Positions 13,235 through 24,778 are shown, counted from the stretch's first letter. The stretch is 64,000 nucleotides of DNA from Atrichornis clamosus (GCA_013400975.1 WBMZ01008998.1:37877-101876); one strand, 5' to 3'. Program-made: numbers and translations. The notes: generated by a model from the letters alone, not told the origin.

Positions 13235-13642
13235 ACGAAAAACATCTAGATTGAAATCTATTTGCATGTCAAGCTATGAGATTTTAATGTATTTCAGAAA
13301 TATGCTTTTTTTAAAACCCTACAACTTGGCAACACATGTCTCTATTACATGTTAAGCAGGCTGTTTGAGATTGGGCTGCCATACTGAGCCCCCCCTGTCT
13401 CATCCAGTGCTTTTAGGTTACCCATGCCACTAGTTATCCTTGATAATTTCTGTACTATTTTCAGTGGAACAGAACTTCACAAATTACTCTTTGTTATTAA
13501 AAATTTCTCCAGGAATGTAATTCTGAGTCCTCCAAACTGTGTTAGCAAGTGTTCTACGTGTACTTTTGTCCAAAGGACACGGGAAGATAAAAGGAAAAAT
13601 CAGGGTATTTCTGCTGTTTGTTTTGACTTAAGACTCACTTCT
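13235..13642. other. Unique DNA between two CR1 copies
   Basis: Nothing recognised. A 75-codon plus-strand frame at 13424-13651 runs into the TG microsatellite and has no recognisable protein content. Confidence 0.5.
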
Positions 13643-13678
13643 GAAGTGTGAGTGTGTGTATGTGTATGTGTGTGTGTA
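13643..13678. repeat. (TG)n-rich microsatellite
   Basis: About 36 bases of TG dinucleotides with occasional A and TA interruptions. It touches the 3' terminus of the minus-strand CR1 that starts at about 13679. Confidence 0.85.
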
Positions 13679-13760
13679 GAATCATAGAATGAAAGAATAT
13701 TATGATTTGGAAAGGATCCATAAGGATCATCAAAGTCCAGCTCTTTACCCTGCACATGAC
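13679..13760 (-). mobile_element. CR1 LINE 3' end, part 1 (split by LTR)
   Basis: The minus-strand CR1 3' terminus reads on the plus strand as AATCATAGAATGAAAGAAT, then GATTTGGAAAGGATCCATAAG, GATCATCAAAGTCCAGCTC and CCCTGCACATGAC. The CR1 sequence stops at 13760 and resumes at 14722, so an LTR has landed inside it. The last five bases (ATGAC, 13756-13760) are the left copy of the target duplication. Confidence 0.88.
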
Positions 13761-13853
13761 TGTTATGATCAGGTTCTTAATATTTTAGAGAGAGATGCCT
13801 CTGCCCAAATTAAGGTGCAAACAAGACCATATGCTTAAGTCAATAGTATGGGT

Positions 13854-13859
13854 TTTATT
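13854..13859 (-). terminator. LTR polyadenylation signal AATAAA
   Basis: AATAAA read on the minus strand, 93 bases before the LTR end at 13761. Its position near the end of the element fits the R/U5 border of a minus-oriented LTR. Two TATA-like motifs on the minus strand (14648-14654 and 14678-14684) lie unusually close to the LTR start, so the promoter is not assigned. Confidence 0.55.
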
Positions 13860-13869
13860 TGACAGTAAA

Positions 13870-13955
13870 TGAGAGAGAGAGAGAGACAGAGACAGAGATA
13901 GAAAGAGAATGAAAGACACAGAAAGAGATCGGGGGAGAGAAAGAGAGTTACAGAG
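13870..13955. repeat. GA-rich tract inside LTR
   Basis: Starts as pure GA dinucleotides and degrades into GACA/GAAA-rich purine sequence. It is inside the LTR and corresponds to a CT-rich tract in the LTR's own orientation. Confidence 0.8.
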
Positions 13956-14721
13956 ACAGAGAAAACAGCACTACTCCATGGATCCCAACGATGTCTTGTT
14001 GATCCTCTCTGTCAAGTCTTCTTGGTGGTGAGGGTCCCCCCTGAAGCACAGAATCCGATGTGTTAATATAGGCTTAGGCTGGTGCCCATGTCCAGGCACT
14101 GTCCCCTGGAGGGGGGCAAGTTTCCCATTGTCTCCTGCAGCAGACTTTGGATCTGTTGCATCACCTTGCATCACGTGCAGCCTTGTGGTGCAAGGCCCCA
14201 GGAATCAGTCCGGGGAGCACTTCAGGGGGTCTCTGATGGATTAAGACACCCTCTGAGCTGCTTCTCACGTGAATGTCCTGTGCTTGTGGCCTTCCTGGGG
14301 CTGGGGGTCCCCCAGCCAGTTTGCACAGGGGGGGATGGGTTCCCTGCCCCTGCGCAGAGGTTACCACACACCCAAACCTGCTCCCCCCACCTCGGCTGGG
14401 AGGGGAAATCTGTGCAAAGCTGCTCCCAGCAACTGGGTCTGTGGGCTATGGCCTCCCCCACCCCAAACCAAGCCAGAGATGATTCCTGCTGGGTTTGGCT
14501 TTCATTCTTCTCCTCCAGCCTTGTTTGCTTCTCCCCAGCCCTGAGATGATTGAAGAATAGGTTTCCCTTTATCTAATCACAGCTGTTTAATTCTCAGTCC
14601 AACGTTCCAGTCATGCATCTTCAGGGAGGGGTGGGATTTGGTGGCTTCTTTATACAGTTTTGCTATAATGAGTGAAACTTTATAACAATGTTTGAGGCAT
14701 GAACTAAATCAATCTCTGACA

Positions 14722-14803
14722 ACGACCACCCCAAGAATCACACCAGGTGCCTGAGAGCATGGTCCAAACAATTCTTGACTCTGACAGGCTTGGTGCTGTG
14801 GGT
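14722..14803 (-). mobile_element. CR1 LINE, part 2 (continues after LTR)
   Basis: Continuation of the CR1 interrupted at 13760. On the plus strand it reads ACGACCACCCCAAGAATCAC, CCAGGTGCCTGAGAGCATGG, TCCAAACAATTCTTGACTC, CAGGCTTGGTGCTGTGG. It is 5'-truncated at about 14803, where similarity to CR1 stops. Together the two parts make a CR1 tail of about 160 bases. The first five bases are the right copy of the LTR target duplication. Confidence 0.85.
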
Positions 14804-17800
14804 TGTAGGCAGTTCAAGTGTAAAGAAATCCTGATCAACATAGACGTTCCTATTGCCCACTAGTTTGGCTTCACTGATTGAGTTATTTTCAGAAAGCCTG
14901 AGTCTTCTGTATATTAAAATTATATTGATAGCAAATATGCTGAAATTAGAGAAACTTTAGAAAGCACCAGAAACACAACTGAGCTTGTCTGACTTTGCCA
15001 TATAGATGGAGCCTTATAAACTTGTAGGAATGCCAAATATTTTTTCTCCTCTAATATAAATTCCAGTATGTCTGAATATGTAGAAAATTTTGCATTATTA
15101 CCTTGCATCTCCCCTCTAGGCAAGAGGAAAGCATTAGTTTTAGGAAATGACAGAAAGTTTTGTGAGGCAGAAGATGAAATTTAGGCATCTCATTTCCAGA
15201 TATCCTTTGAAACTCTCAGACCAAATATCCAAGAGATATTTATAGTACTCTTGGAATACTCTTAGTACTTTTGGGAGACGAGCAATAAATACTCTTGGAA
15301 TAAGATTGGTTCATCACAGCTACTTTCTGCAGTACTGATACTAAATTATAATTAATGAATCAAGAAAAATGGTCAACTATCAAAATCAGAATATTCTGAC
15401 ATGGGAATTTTCTAGTAAAATAGAAATGATTTATAATCATAAAACTTCCAAAATATATTAGTCATTATTTTGACTACTGAATCTTTCAGCCAGATCTAGC
15501 TTTCTAGTAGATAGCTGAGTTTGGATTTTAACATATTTTTTTCTTATTTTGTTCCTTCTCAACTCAAAAGTAGATGACCACTTTTCAGTATGCTTTTCAG
15601 GATGTCATTCTGTATTGCTCATGTTCTTTTGGTGAATTTCAAATTTATCCACACTGTATGGTATGGTGATCTTCTTGGTCTTCCTCATATCACTGCATCT
15701 TAAGCCTTGTTGCATCATTTTAGATATAATCAGAGAGTCTGGAGCATGAAGCATTATTCTGAAGCATTTGCCAAGTTACTAAGTTACTAAGTATTCTCCT
15801 TTATTAAATTCTGTGATATGCTTGTGTATTTTATATATGCATGTGCATTATGATAAACTATGTTTGGAAATGCCAAGAAATGTCACCAGTGTTAGCTTGT
15901 TAGCCATGACATGTTAACTTTCTGTCCGAAATGATACTGACAAGTCAAGAGCTTCCCTAGTTCAGGATATGCCAGCTAGATGGATTTGTGCCTGTTACCT
16001 CTCTCAATAGGAAGCCTGGAGCGATGGAGGTGAAATTAATGCGAGGGTATGTGGTATTTAAAAGAAGCGTAGTTATTCTATCACTGCATGCACTGACAGT
16101 GAAATCTATGAATTATTTGCAGCCTTTATGAATAGCCACTTGAAATATCTCTGGAGGTTTCTACCATAAGGCTGCCTATTACTCTTATTTAGTTCCTAAG
16201 ACATCAATTAAGCTTGATAAAGCAGAAAAAATGAATGTCACATTTGGTATACTTCTGGCTGACTGCATTGATTTTTGGCTTCTGAATAGATTCAATTACA
16301 TGGTGTAATTCAAGCTTGTCGTGATTGTAATTTTGTTGGATCTCCTCCTCCAATAATTTCTCCATTTTCTAATTTCCCATGGGAGATTAAAGGTCACTCT
16401 GAAAGCTACATTTTAAAAATAGTTGGGCATTAGATTTGTTAAAAACACTTAGCAAAACTAATGAGTTTAGTAAATGTTCTTACACAGAGTTGTCAAAAAT
16501 CTGAAAATGTTAGAAACAGCAGGTCTCCAAGACATCTTCACTGCTGGAGAACATTGTGGTTTTAAACAGCAATCTGTCATCATTTTGTGGAAATCCAGGT
16601 TTGGAATTAATGATGCTCAGGGTTTTATTCTCCTTTCATATTCTTGATGTGTGGATATGGCTTTATGCATATTCTGCTGATATTCAAGATTTTTCCTTCA
16701 TGATCATTTTCCACCTGCCTCTTACATTACAAATCATTTCAGAAACTGCATATGAAAGATAAAGCAAGAAATGAAGCATAATTATTTACCTTAAGGTACC
16801 ATCACTCAACTCACTTTACTACTCTAGTAATGCTATCTTTGATATGAAAATATGAACAAGATTCCAAGTTTTAATGAGTAATTTCTTGAATCTGTGGGCA
16901 GCTGATACAATTCCTATACCTTATCCAGACCTACGGGCCAAGGTCTTCAAAACAGCCTTTTTTTATGGTTGTCTATTAAAGTAAGCAAATGCTGTTTTCT
17001 GTCAAATTAATAACATCATGAATAGGTACTGAAATAAGGATATATTTTCTTCTGAGAAGAAAAAAATGTTATAAATTTCATTTATAGTTAAAAACATGAC
17101 TAAACATGATTTTTGGTTTCATTTATATTAATATTGGTGATTGTGGTCCAGAGAGAAAAAGTACAGACAAGGATTCAGCGATATTTTTTCTTTCCAGTGA
17201 GAGCAATTACACAATAAAATTGTATGCTTGACAAAAAGTTCCTTATTCAGAATTCTGTTTGGCACTTTTTTTTTGGTTTTTTTTTTTGTTTTCACTCTGT
17301 TTAATATTTTGGGGGACATAAAGTTCAGGGAGTCATTGTACTGAACATTCTATATCTGGTTTTTACTTTCTCTTTGTCGAAAAAAAACCCAGGAAAACAA
17401 ACAACCAAACAAAGAGAAGAAAAATCAACTCATTCAGTTGGACTAACTTCTTTATTCCTTAACATCCTTATGTCACGTTAATGCTTATTGAGTAAATATA
17501 CAAACAAGACCATATTTTGCTACCTTATAAACTTCGGTTTACTTTACTAAGCCACATTGAACTATTTGATAAACTGTGTTGAAAGTAAAGAGAACATTGA
17601 AAGAAATACAAATTATTTCAGGGAAAAGAAAAGAAAAAAACACAACCCCCCCCAAAGCAGAATAATATAGTTGTCTGAACCTGGAAAATATGTGTTTAAT
17701 GCCAATTCAATGCAAAAATTAATATGAATATATAACCTCAGACCACATTCTCAGCTGTCTTTCGGCTGTAACCAAGTGGAATGCCCTCCTCCAAGGCTCA

Positions 17801-18354
17801 TCCATCTCCTCCTCATTTTCATGTAAGCAAACATTTCAAAGTTACCCATGACGGAAGATTTATGTTGGGCAGGAGTGAAAAGGGAAAGCACAAAGCTTTT
17901 AAGGAGCCAGCTGGCTGGAGAGTGATAAGTTTCTCCTTTGCCAGAGAATTCCCTCCTCTGTTAGAGAATGGAGCTGTGAGCTTTCTCGGGAAGTTGAACA
18001 GCTTAACCTCATCATCCGGTGAAAGACCTGGATGCCAAGCCTTGTCTAAAAGACAGGAACAGATACAGAGAAGGTGACAGCAGGATGAAATGCTTCAACC
18101 AGTGGGGGGCTGTGCTGGTTACGACTGTGCGTTCCAGAAAAGATGTGTTTTAAGGGGGTGTTGAAAACTGTGAGTGGCATGCAAAAGGTAAATGTGGATC
18201 AGGTTTTTAATGTCTTTTTTTCAAAATATTGGCGGTTGAAAACAGTCAAAGAAGGTGATTATTTATGCAATGGAATTTGATGCTGTAGGGCACAGGAGAT
18301 GTTGCCTTCACTGTCAGCCACTGCCAAAGGCAGAAAACCATAATGCATTATTAG
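14804..18354. other. 3.5 kb of unique AT-rich DNA
   Basis: No repeat family or gene is recognised. There is a T run at about 17269-17287 with GG interruptions and an A/C-rich tract at 17381-17420. Frames of 60 to 68 codons have no identifiable content. Confidence 0.55.
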
Positions 18355-18415
18355 GATTGTAGAATATGCTGAGGTAGTAGAGATTCATCAGGATTGTTGA
18401 GTCCAACTCCTGGTT
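18355..18415 (-). mobile_element. Small old CR1 3' fragment
   Basis: On the plus strand TAGAGATTCATCAGGATTGT followed by TGAGTCCAACTCCTGG matches the CR1 3' region read backwards (the usual form is GAGACCCATCAGGATCATCG, AGTCCAACTCCTGG, as seen at 38937-38967). It is short and diverged. Confidence 0.65.
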
Positions 18416-21400
18416 TGAGTTTCAGTATAACTTGCTACAGGGGTTCTTTTGATCATATGAGCAGGTTTATTACCTTCAAAATACAAGAAAAGTGTGAATG
18501 CCAAAGATACAATTTGCTGAACATGTAAATATTGCTGTTGCATGTGTTGCACAACGGGAAATCTATAGGAAAGTCCGTGAAACTGATCAGATGATACTCA
18601 TACACTTCTTGACTACCATATTGTCTTGACTACCATAAAGTCTTTCAAGCTTTATATGCATTAAAAGAACCCTAGACAATAGCCAATCCACAGGTGAAAA
18701 GGCCTTACAAACACTGTGCCTACTGGGGTAAGTAACTTTAAATCCTATAAGGCCTTCCAGTAATGTTACATAGTTGGCTTCAGTTAATGGGGCTATTTCT
18801 TAAGAATGTCTTTACAGCCAATTTTGAAGACTAATTGAATTAGGACAACTTCTACTGTGTTCATTTGTAGCAAGCTCCTTGGTGTTGCCCCTTTGGCCAC
18901 AGCTCGCTCACAACAGATTGTCGAGTGTAACACATTATGTAACAGCAAATCACCCGTGTTCTTAGGTTGTGTTGTCTGCCCTTGTTTCATTAAAATAAAT
19001 CTTGATTAATAGGGCTATTTTAATGAAAAGTATTTAGATAGCATGGAATCCATTTACTTAAGAGGCTTTGAAGGTGTAGGCTGAGCCTGGTGAAAATCAT
19101 ATTAGTCTTAGCAGAGTAGCACAGGTGACACTTCAATACAGGTTTTTTGTTCCATATTGTGGATTTGTGGGGAAAATCTTATGGGATTAGCTGGCAGAAA
19201 AAAAGGTTAATCTCTTAATTTTAAAGTGCAATAATTAATTGTTTTAAATGAAAATAAATTAATGTTATTGAATCCAACTAGTTCCTTATCCAGGGAACTT
19301 AATATAAGCCAAGGATGGTGTGGGAAAGGTGACGTTTATTCACTATGTCTCACATTAGAATTGAGATATCTTTTTAAATCCACGTGCTGTGAGCTTTGAA
19401 GAAAAAAAAAGGAATTTTTTTGCAGAAAACAAAATTGAAAAATGGAGGTCATTGCTAGAATGTATTTTGGATACTAAAAGTAGAGATTGGAATACATAAG
19501 AAAAGTTCAAGAGAAATAGCTTTGTCTGTTTGAGGCTATTAAATATTGTGATCCAGCTGCAATCACAAATTACAGTAATTAAGTAAAACTGTGTTGCAGG
19601 AGAGGGTCATTGTGTTCGTTTCTTGTTTCTTCTTACCTTCCTCCCTTAAGAACTACTGATGATTTCCATAATAGAAAAAATGCAAGCTAAATTAATATCA
19701 TAGCTGACTCAATGACAATATGTTCACCTTTTCATTCAAGTACTAATCCCTTATAATCATAACACCGGAGAACCACATGGTTCAACTGTATTTCTTCCAT
19801 TGACTGACTCACAGGTCTGGGAAGGAATTCAAGGAGTACTTTCATAACTAATGGTGCTGCTGCTGTAAGGTGATTGTCTCTGGTCCTCCTCTCCTTGACC
19901 CGACATGTTCCTATAGGCTCTCCTGAACCATCTCACTAGAGCTCGTATGGCCACACTGTAAGTCAGGTCAACTCATATATTTGACTCAAAAAAAAAATTT
20001 CTTCCTACCCCTCAGATTAATTTTAAGAAAAACTACTGAGTTGATCTGATTTGAAGTACAGTGACACAAACTTTGGGGCTGATGCAAAGCGTAATGGGGG
20101 CAGAGGGTCAATCTTTTCTCAGACTATCAATCTTTAAATCATATTTCCCTTTAAAATATATATTTACTACAACATTTTATTATTGTCCCTGTTCTTCTAA
20201 ATCTCATCCAAGAAAGAAATACCTCGTATATTGGAACTCTTAGTTGTGTGTGTTCTGGCTGAAATTTTGTCTTCAGAAGTAGATTTTACAGTTCTGTCAA
20301 CAGTTTTTTAACACTAGATGGAGTTTTCATTTATTCTGACTAAGTTTTTATACACAATTTCTAAATCTGGACTCTATCTGAAGTACACTTCAAAGTAATG
20401 TCTTCAAGAGAATATCTGCAATCAGCACATCTCACATGTTAGTATTCAGTTTGTGAATCTTATATGATGGTATTGTCAATAAATGATAAACTGTCTCTTA
20501 CTGCTAATCATGTTGTTTCATCTGATTCTTTGAATATTCTCAAATTCAACATTCAGTTTTGTCTTCCTCTAATGGCTTGACAGTACTCACAGTGTATTAT
20601 GAGTTCTGTTTCCAAAGTAGTATTAGAAAGTGCAATTTTTTTTCTAAAATTTTTCACATATCATATAATTCAGTTACTCTTTAGTGTAGATAGAAACAGT
20701 GAAAGATAGGGTTCAGTGCATTTGTTTCTGCCTGAAAGTTTCTCCTCTAATACCTTGCTTTCTGTCATTGCTTTGGGTTGTGTACTTCTGTCCTTTTTGA
20801 AAAGGATGACTATTTCCCTTGCTTTCAGGTTAGTAGTTTGTTTCTTTCCTGAGAAAATTCAGTATATTTCAGTACAATACAATGCTCCATCATTTTGTCA
20901 GAATTCTCCTGTGTGGTATGTGCACAGTGTCAGTACTTTCAAACTCTGAGAAGTAATCTAAGCCACTTTTTCACCTTGGGTCCCTATCTTGACTTATTTG
21001 GAACAGCCTGGACAACTCCATGTGCATCCTAGTGACACATCAGTCAGGTTGCTCTCTGGGCTCTGGACACTGCACTGGCATGTGGAGCAACTGCTTGAGC
21101 ACATGAAAAATACTGTAGGTTAGAGAGGAGACCTGTCATACTGCAAAGGCATCTGAAGTCCAAGTAGGATATCCTAGATGATCTCAAAGGATGCTACACA
21201 TATATTTGGAGTAAATGGTATTTCTTTCTGCGTCATCCTCCCTTTTCCCACACATCATATACTTTCAGATCTGCTTGTGTCTCATCCTGTTAACTCAGTA
21301 ATTGTTGAATTCTTCATATGGTTACCAGAATGAACACTTATAGATGGAAGCAAGCATGCGAAAGCACTTGGAATGAAGGAATGCAGGGACCGCAGTCAGA

Positions 21401-21779
21401 AGTGGTTTTTTGCATATCCTCCTTTCCCTTGGAATGTGTTCTGTCTTACCTTTGAGTGGTGTGTACTGGATTGAAGTTTTAATGCTCTGATTTTCTGGCA
21501 GCTGGGTGGCTACCCAGGACACATGGGAAACTAAAATGATTTGTTCATCTAGCCGTAAGTGATTTGCCTGGGGTTATTTGAGAACACTAAGGATGGGAGT
21601 TGAAGCATGCATGACCTAATCTAGTACTCCAACAATTTATTTGTTCTTCCTCTGCATATATGCACTGAAATTATATTTATTAAAAATGTTTATTATTGTC
21701 AAAGAACTGCTCAACACTTGGATCCAAGTGACACCTCTGTGGGGTAACTTGAAGTTTAACCTCCTTCCTTTATAAATTT
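18416..21779. other. 3.4 kb of unique AT-rich DNA
   Basis: No repeat family, gene or RNA was recognised. There are A runs at about 19404-19411 and 19988-19996, and several TAATTA-containing stretches around 19220-19270 and 19570-19585 whose conservation I cannot judge. Confidence 0.55.
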
Positions 21780-22182
21780 AGTTATTGTGGCGATGGTGGA
21801 TGTCACCACCGCCGCTCCTAAGAAGAAGCTGGTCCCAAAAAGGCTTAAGGCTCAGTGGTGGGATGCTGCCAAAGCTTAAGGACCTTTGATAGTCTCGTCC
21901 CAGAAATCGTCTCCCCCTTCCTGAGTTTAAAGATATGGTTTTTCGCCATGTTGTAAACATCCCTCTATGTTAATTCTCCCTGTCTGTCATTGTGCTCATC
22001 CTGCCCCTTCTGGAAAGTCCCCTGGAAAGTCCCTTCTTACTGGATGCCCCATTGTCTCCGGTTCCCTTTCCCCTCCCCTCTCCCTCCTCAACTGGTCCTC
22101 CCCAATCACTCCACTCTTTGTACTGCCCCTGGACCCTCTCCCCATTGGACCCTAATGTTCTCTCCTCCCCTTTTTACCCCCA

Positions 22183-22189
22183 TATAAAA
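22183..22189 (+). promoter_or_regulatory. LTR TATA box
   Basis: TATAAAA preceded by a C-rich run. It lies 398 bases into the LTR and 62 bases before the ATTAAA signal, as expected for a U3/R border at about 22210. Any activity today is unknown. Confidence 0.6.
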
Positions 22190-22250
22190 CACAGTGTAAG
22201 ACGCTGTTTGAGTGTTCTCTGTCCCTGGACTTTTCGTGTGTTGGACCCCT

Positions 22251-22256
22251 ATTAAA
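22251..22256 (+). terminator. LTR polyadenylation signal ATTAAA
   Basis: The variant signal ATTAAA lies 62 bases downstream of the TATA box in the solo LTR. The downstream DNA contains a TGTGTGTGTGCG tract at about 22334-22345, which could act as the GU-rich downstream element. Confidence 0.5.
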
Positions 22257-22508
22257 CCTCGGAACTCCACACAGAGTACCTCTCCCACCTCTTTGCCTCC
22301 ATCCTTTACCACGCCTGCTGGATTCTGGAGTGTGTGTGTGCGTGCCTGCACCCACCGAGCAGGGAGTGCTTGGTGCATGTGCCAGAGTTTACAAACCCCC
22401 CGAGAGCGGCTCTTAGAGGGACGCTCCTTGGAAGGTCACAGTGCACCTTGGGCTCGTCCCACCTTGCTCTGTTCCTGCCTGAAGACAAGGTGCAAAGCGG
22501 CAAGATAT

Positions 22509-23330
22509 AAATTCATGTTGTTTAATCAACACTCTCCAAGACTACATGAATACCAAATGTACAGACTGCGTACCTTCTTCTTGATTGCAATGATATTTTT
22601 AAAATTCATATAAATAATTATGTTAATTAAGTCATTCAGTGCCAGCCTCTTATCGGAAAACCTGAATATAACTGAATAATTGCCTGGCAGGCATACATAA
22701 ACCAGCTCAGGGTGACAAAACGATTTTGACATTATTTGTGATGTCCATGTATCATTCACCACCCAGTGTGTGTAGTACGTGGTTATAGTCTCCAATAATG
22801 TAAAGTCTGTATACCTGTCCATGAGGATTTAGGAATTAAGAACAATGCCTCTGAAATATGTGGTACAAAGAGAAACATGTCCATTTTGTTTCACAGTTGG
22901 ACACTAATAAGGCATTTACCATTTATAAGACAACAAAAACAAAAACATATTAATCTGTTTATTCCATTAAGCAGTGCCATGCTGATAATGGAATACAGCT
23001 GACAAGAGACACATTAGACTATTTTCTCCATCTGTTCATCTATCAACCTTTCCTTGGCATAAAATATGAAGAATCGTTTCTTTATATAGCACTACAAATA
23101 CAAATATAAATGTGATTTTGATTTATATTTATCTTAAAATATGGTACCAATTTGGCTTTGGATATATGGAAAAAACATTATGTGTAATACCTGTTAGTTA
23201 CCCTAAGTATGTAGACAATAATTAACACTTCTGTTTCAGTTGCTCTTACTCGGTTCTCACCTGCCTTAGAAATACAGGCTTTAATGCTGTTTCTGGTTTT
23301 GAGTGCAGAGAAACTGATAAGAAAGGAAAA
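22509..23330. other. Unique AT-rich DNA, nothing recognised
   Basis: A 98-codon minus-strand frame at 22526-22822 has no recognisable domain. No repeat family is seen. Confidence 0.5.
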
Positions 23331-23588
23331 CCAGCAACTTGCTCTCCATGTCAGTAGGGGTTTGTTTGGTTGAGCCTGCTGTGCATTTTTGTGGAGGGTG
23401 AATAATTCTGGTTGAGCCAGCAACTTGCTCTCCATGTCAGTAGGGGTTTGTTTGGTTGAGCCTGCTGTGCATTTTTGTGGAGGGTGAATAATTCTGGTTG
23501 AGCCAGCAACTTGCTCTCCATGTCAGTAGGGGTTTGTTTGGTTGAGCCTGCTGTGCATTTTTGTGGAGGGTGAATAATTCTGGTTGAG
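23331..23588. repeat. Tandem repeat: three perfect copies of an 86-bp unit
   Basis: Copies start at 23331, 23417 and 23503 and end together at 23588. By eye all three are identical over 86 bases. Each unit starts CCAGCAACTTGCTCTCCATG and ends AATAATTCTGGTTGAG. The 9-mer GGTTGAGCC occurs inside each unit (23368, 23454, 23540) and at each junction (23410, 23496), so direct repeats of 9 bases are spaced 42 and 44 bases apart. The flanking DNA is single-copy. No repeat family is recognised in the unit. Perfect identity points to a recent expansion or to an assembly duplication. Confidence 0.95.
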
Positions 23589-24589
23589 AATCAGAGTTGA
23601 GGGAGTTGTTATTTTCTACTTGTCAGCAGGTGAAAAATGTAATGGATGACTGCATCCAAGAACATAACAAGAACTCTGGAGATAGGTATTCAAGTCACTT
23701 ACTTTTTCTCACTATCAGTTCTCCATTTGTATGAAAGGAGAAGCAACATTTTCCTTTCTCATAGAAATATTGCAAGGGTAAATGTGATGCTATATATGAG
23801 TCACACAAAGGCAGTGATGAGTACTGTAGTAGGGCAGGGATCAGTAAATGCAGGTGGCCTGACAGCATCTCATTAAAAAAAATCTTTTCTTGTCCTGCTT
23901 TTCTTTTCTTCCCAGTCTTTGATGGTATGTGAGTAAGGGGCACTGAATTATTGAAAATGTGAATCAAGTGCACCTATGACAGTAAGAGTTCCTGGTGCTT
24001 AACATCCTGGAACTGCTCTCCTCCTCTATCCAACTTAATAATATTCTTAAAGCTATAGTTAGGTGCTCTAGATGGGGAATGAGGAGGAACAACCCTGTTA
24101 GTACTTCCTAAACAGAGGGGACTTTGTGGGACAGGTTTTCAGGTTTTGCAATTTTGCTGTGATTTCATAACTGACTCTAAATCCTATTCAGTTAGGACTG
24201 AACATTTTTACAAAATAAACAGGTCTGATTTAAAACAGATTTTTCAGTTTATCCTGGACAAACCTCAGTAAGTTATTGTATTGTTACAGAAATAAGTAAA
24301 AAAAAATGTAAATGACACAATTAAAAAACCCCAACTTTTGTCAACATATCATATTACCTTCACTTCAAAAGGGTGCAAAGAAAAGGACACAGAATATTTA
24401 CTGTCTGAAATGTCTTTGTCCTTTCCTTTTGGAGAAAGTACCTTACACGATGGAGGAATGTATTCTGAAAGTAACCATTTTGCAAAGATTTCTGCTCTAG
24501 ACATACAGCTGGGCATAAGCTACCAAGGAGGAACTTTTTTTTTTACTTCTTAATGATGTGGGGAAGGGACGAGTTAGACCAGGATTGTT
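23589..24589. other. Unique AT-rich DNA, nothing recognised
   Basis: No gene or repeat family is seen. The 92-codon minus-strand frame at 23695-23973 shows no identifiable content. Confidence 0.5.
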
Positions 24590-24778
24590 ATAGAAAATCT
24601 GGTAGTAATATTTTAAAATAATTTTCCCCAAGTAGAGTCTGCATTGCCTGTGACAATGAGAAATCTCCCCGTTTTAACTCAACCCATGAGCTTTCTGTTC
24701 TATTTGTCCCCTTGAAGAGGAGTAGTGAGTGAGCAGCTCTGTGGGCATTTGGCTTTTAGCAAAGGGTAGCACACCACA
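24590..24778 (+). mobile_element. ERVL-like LTR, 3' fragment
   Basis: The tail of an LTR related to the one at 1-765. Shared blocks include AATTTTCCCCAAGTAGAGTC, TGCCTGTGAC, AACCCATGAGC (here at about 24684), GAGGAGTAGTGAGTGAGCAG, GTGGGCATTTGGC, and the terminal ACACCACA ending at 24778. The 5' part cannot be recognised, so the copy is either truncated or has a diverged U3. Upstream GGACT (24119-24123) resembles the GGACT that follows the 3' end, but the intervening DNA does not look like this LTR, so I do not extend the element that far. Confidence 0.72.

Larger units (their letters stand above)
13761..14721 (-). mobile_element. Solo LTR of an endogenous retrovirus, nested in CR1
   Basis: A 961-bp insertion that begins TGTTATGATC and ends CTCTGACA on the plus strand, so it has the TG...CA ends of retroviral LTRs. 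Flanks are ATGAC (13756-13760) and ACGAC (14722-14726), a 5-bp target duplication with one difference that looks like CpG decay. An AATAAA on the minus strand (13854-13859) lies about 95 bases before the end read on that strand, which sets the orientation as minus. A CT-rich tract (GA on the plus strand, 13870-13955) precedes the polyadenylation signal in that orientation. No gag, pol or env is present, so it is a solo LTR. The 155-codon plus-strand frame at 14082-14549 lies inside and is a chance frame in GC-rich DNA. I cannot name the family. A 5-bp duplication would fit several ERV groups. Confidence 0.85.
21786..22502 (+). mobile_element. Solo LTR of an endogenous retrovirus, 717 bp
   Basis: It begins TGTGGCGATGG and ends AAGCGGCA, with flanks AGTTAT (21780-21785) and AGATAT (22503-22508), a 6-bp target duplication with one mismatch. 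Inside, in the expected order on the plus strand, are a pyrimidine-rich stretch (about 22015-22140), a TATA box (TATAAAA at 22183-22189), an ATTAAA polyadenylation signal (22251-22256) and about 245 bases of downstream sequence. A 6-bp duplication is usual for class II (alpha- and beta-retrovirus-like) elements, so ERVK-like is a reasonable guess but is not shown. No internal retroviral genes flank it. GC content is much higher than in the neighbouring DNA. The 133-codon frame at 22212-22613 runs through the LTR and out of it, and is considered a chance frame. Confidence 0.82.

Noticed and set aside
14082..14549. 155-codon plus-strand frame
   Set aside because: It lies wholly inside the solo LTR at 13761-14721 and is antisense to it. 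GC-rich DNA has few chance stop codons, and several other frames overlap it.
18370..18380. TGAGGTAGTAG, identical to the first 11 bases of the let-7 microRNA
   Set aside because: The next bases do not match let-7, no hairpin partner is seen, and the motif lies inside or at the edge of a decayed CR1 fragment where it arises from a GAGTTGGAAGAGACC-like sequence.
22212..22613. 133-codon plus-strand frame
   Set aside because: It starts inside a solo LTR and runs past its target duplication into unrelated DNA, so it has no coherent origin.
23331..23588. CRISPR-like array
   Set aside because: The copies are contiguous and identical with no unique spacers, and the DNA is vertebrate.
24119..24778. 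A full-length LTR bounded by GGACT repeats
   Set aside because: GGACT is short and common, and the DNA between 24124 and 24590 does not resemble the LTR family. Only the 3' fragment is supported.
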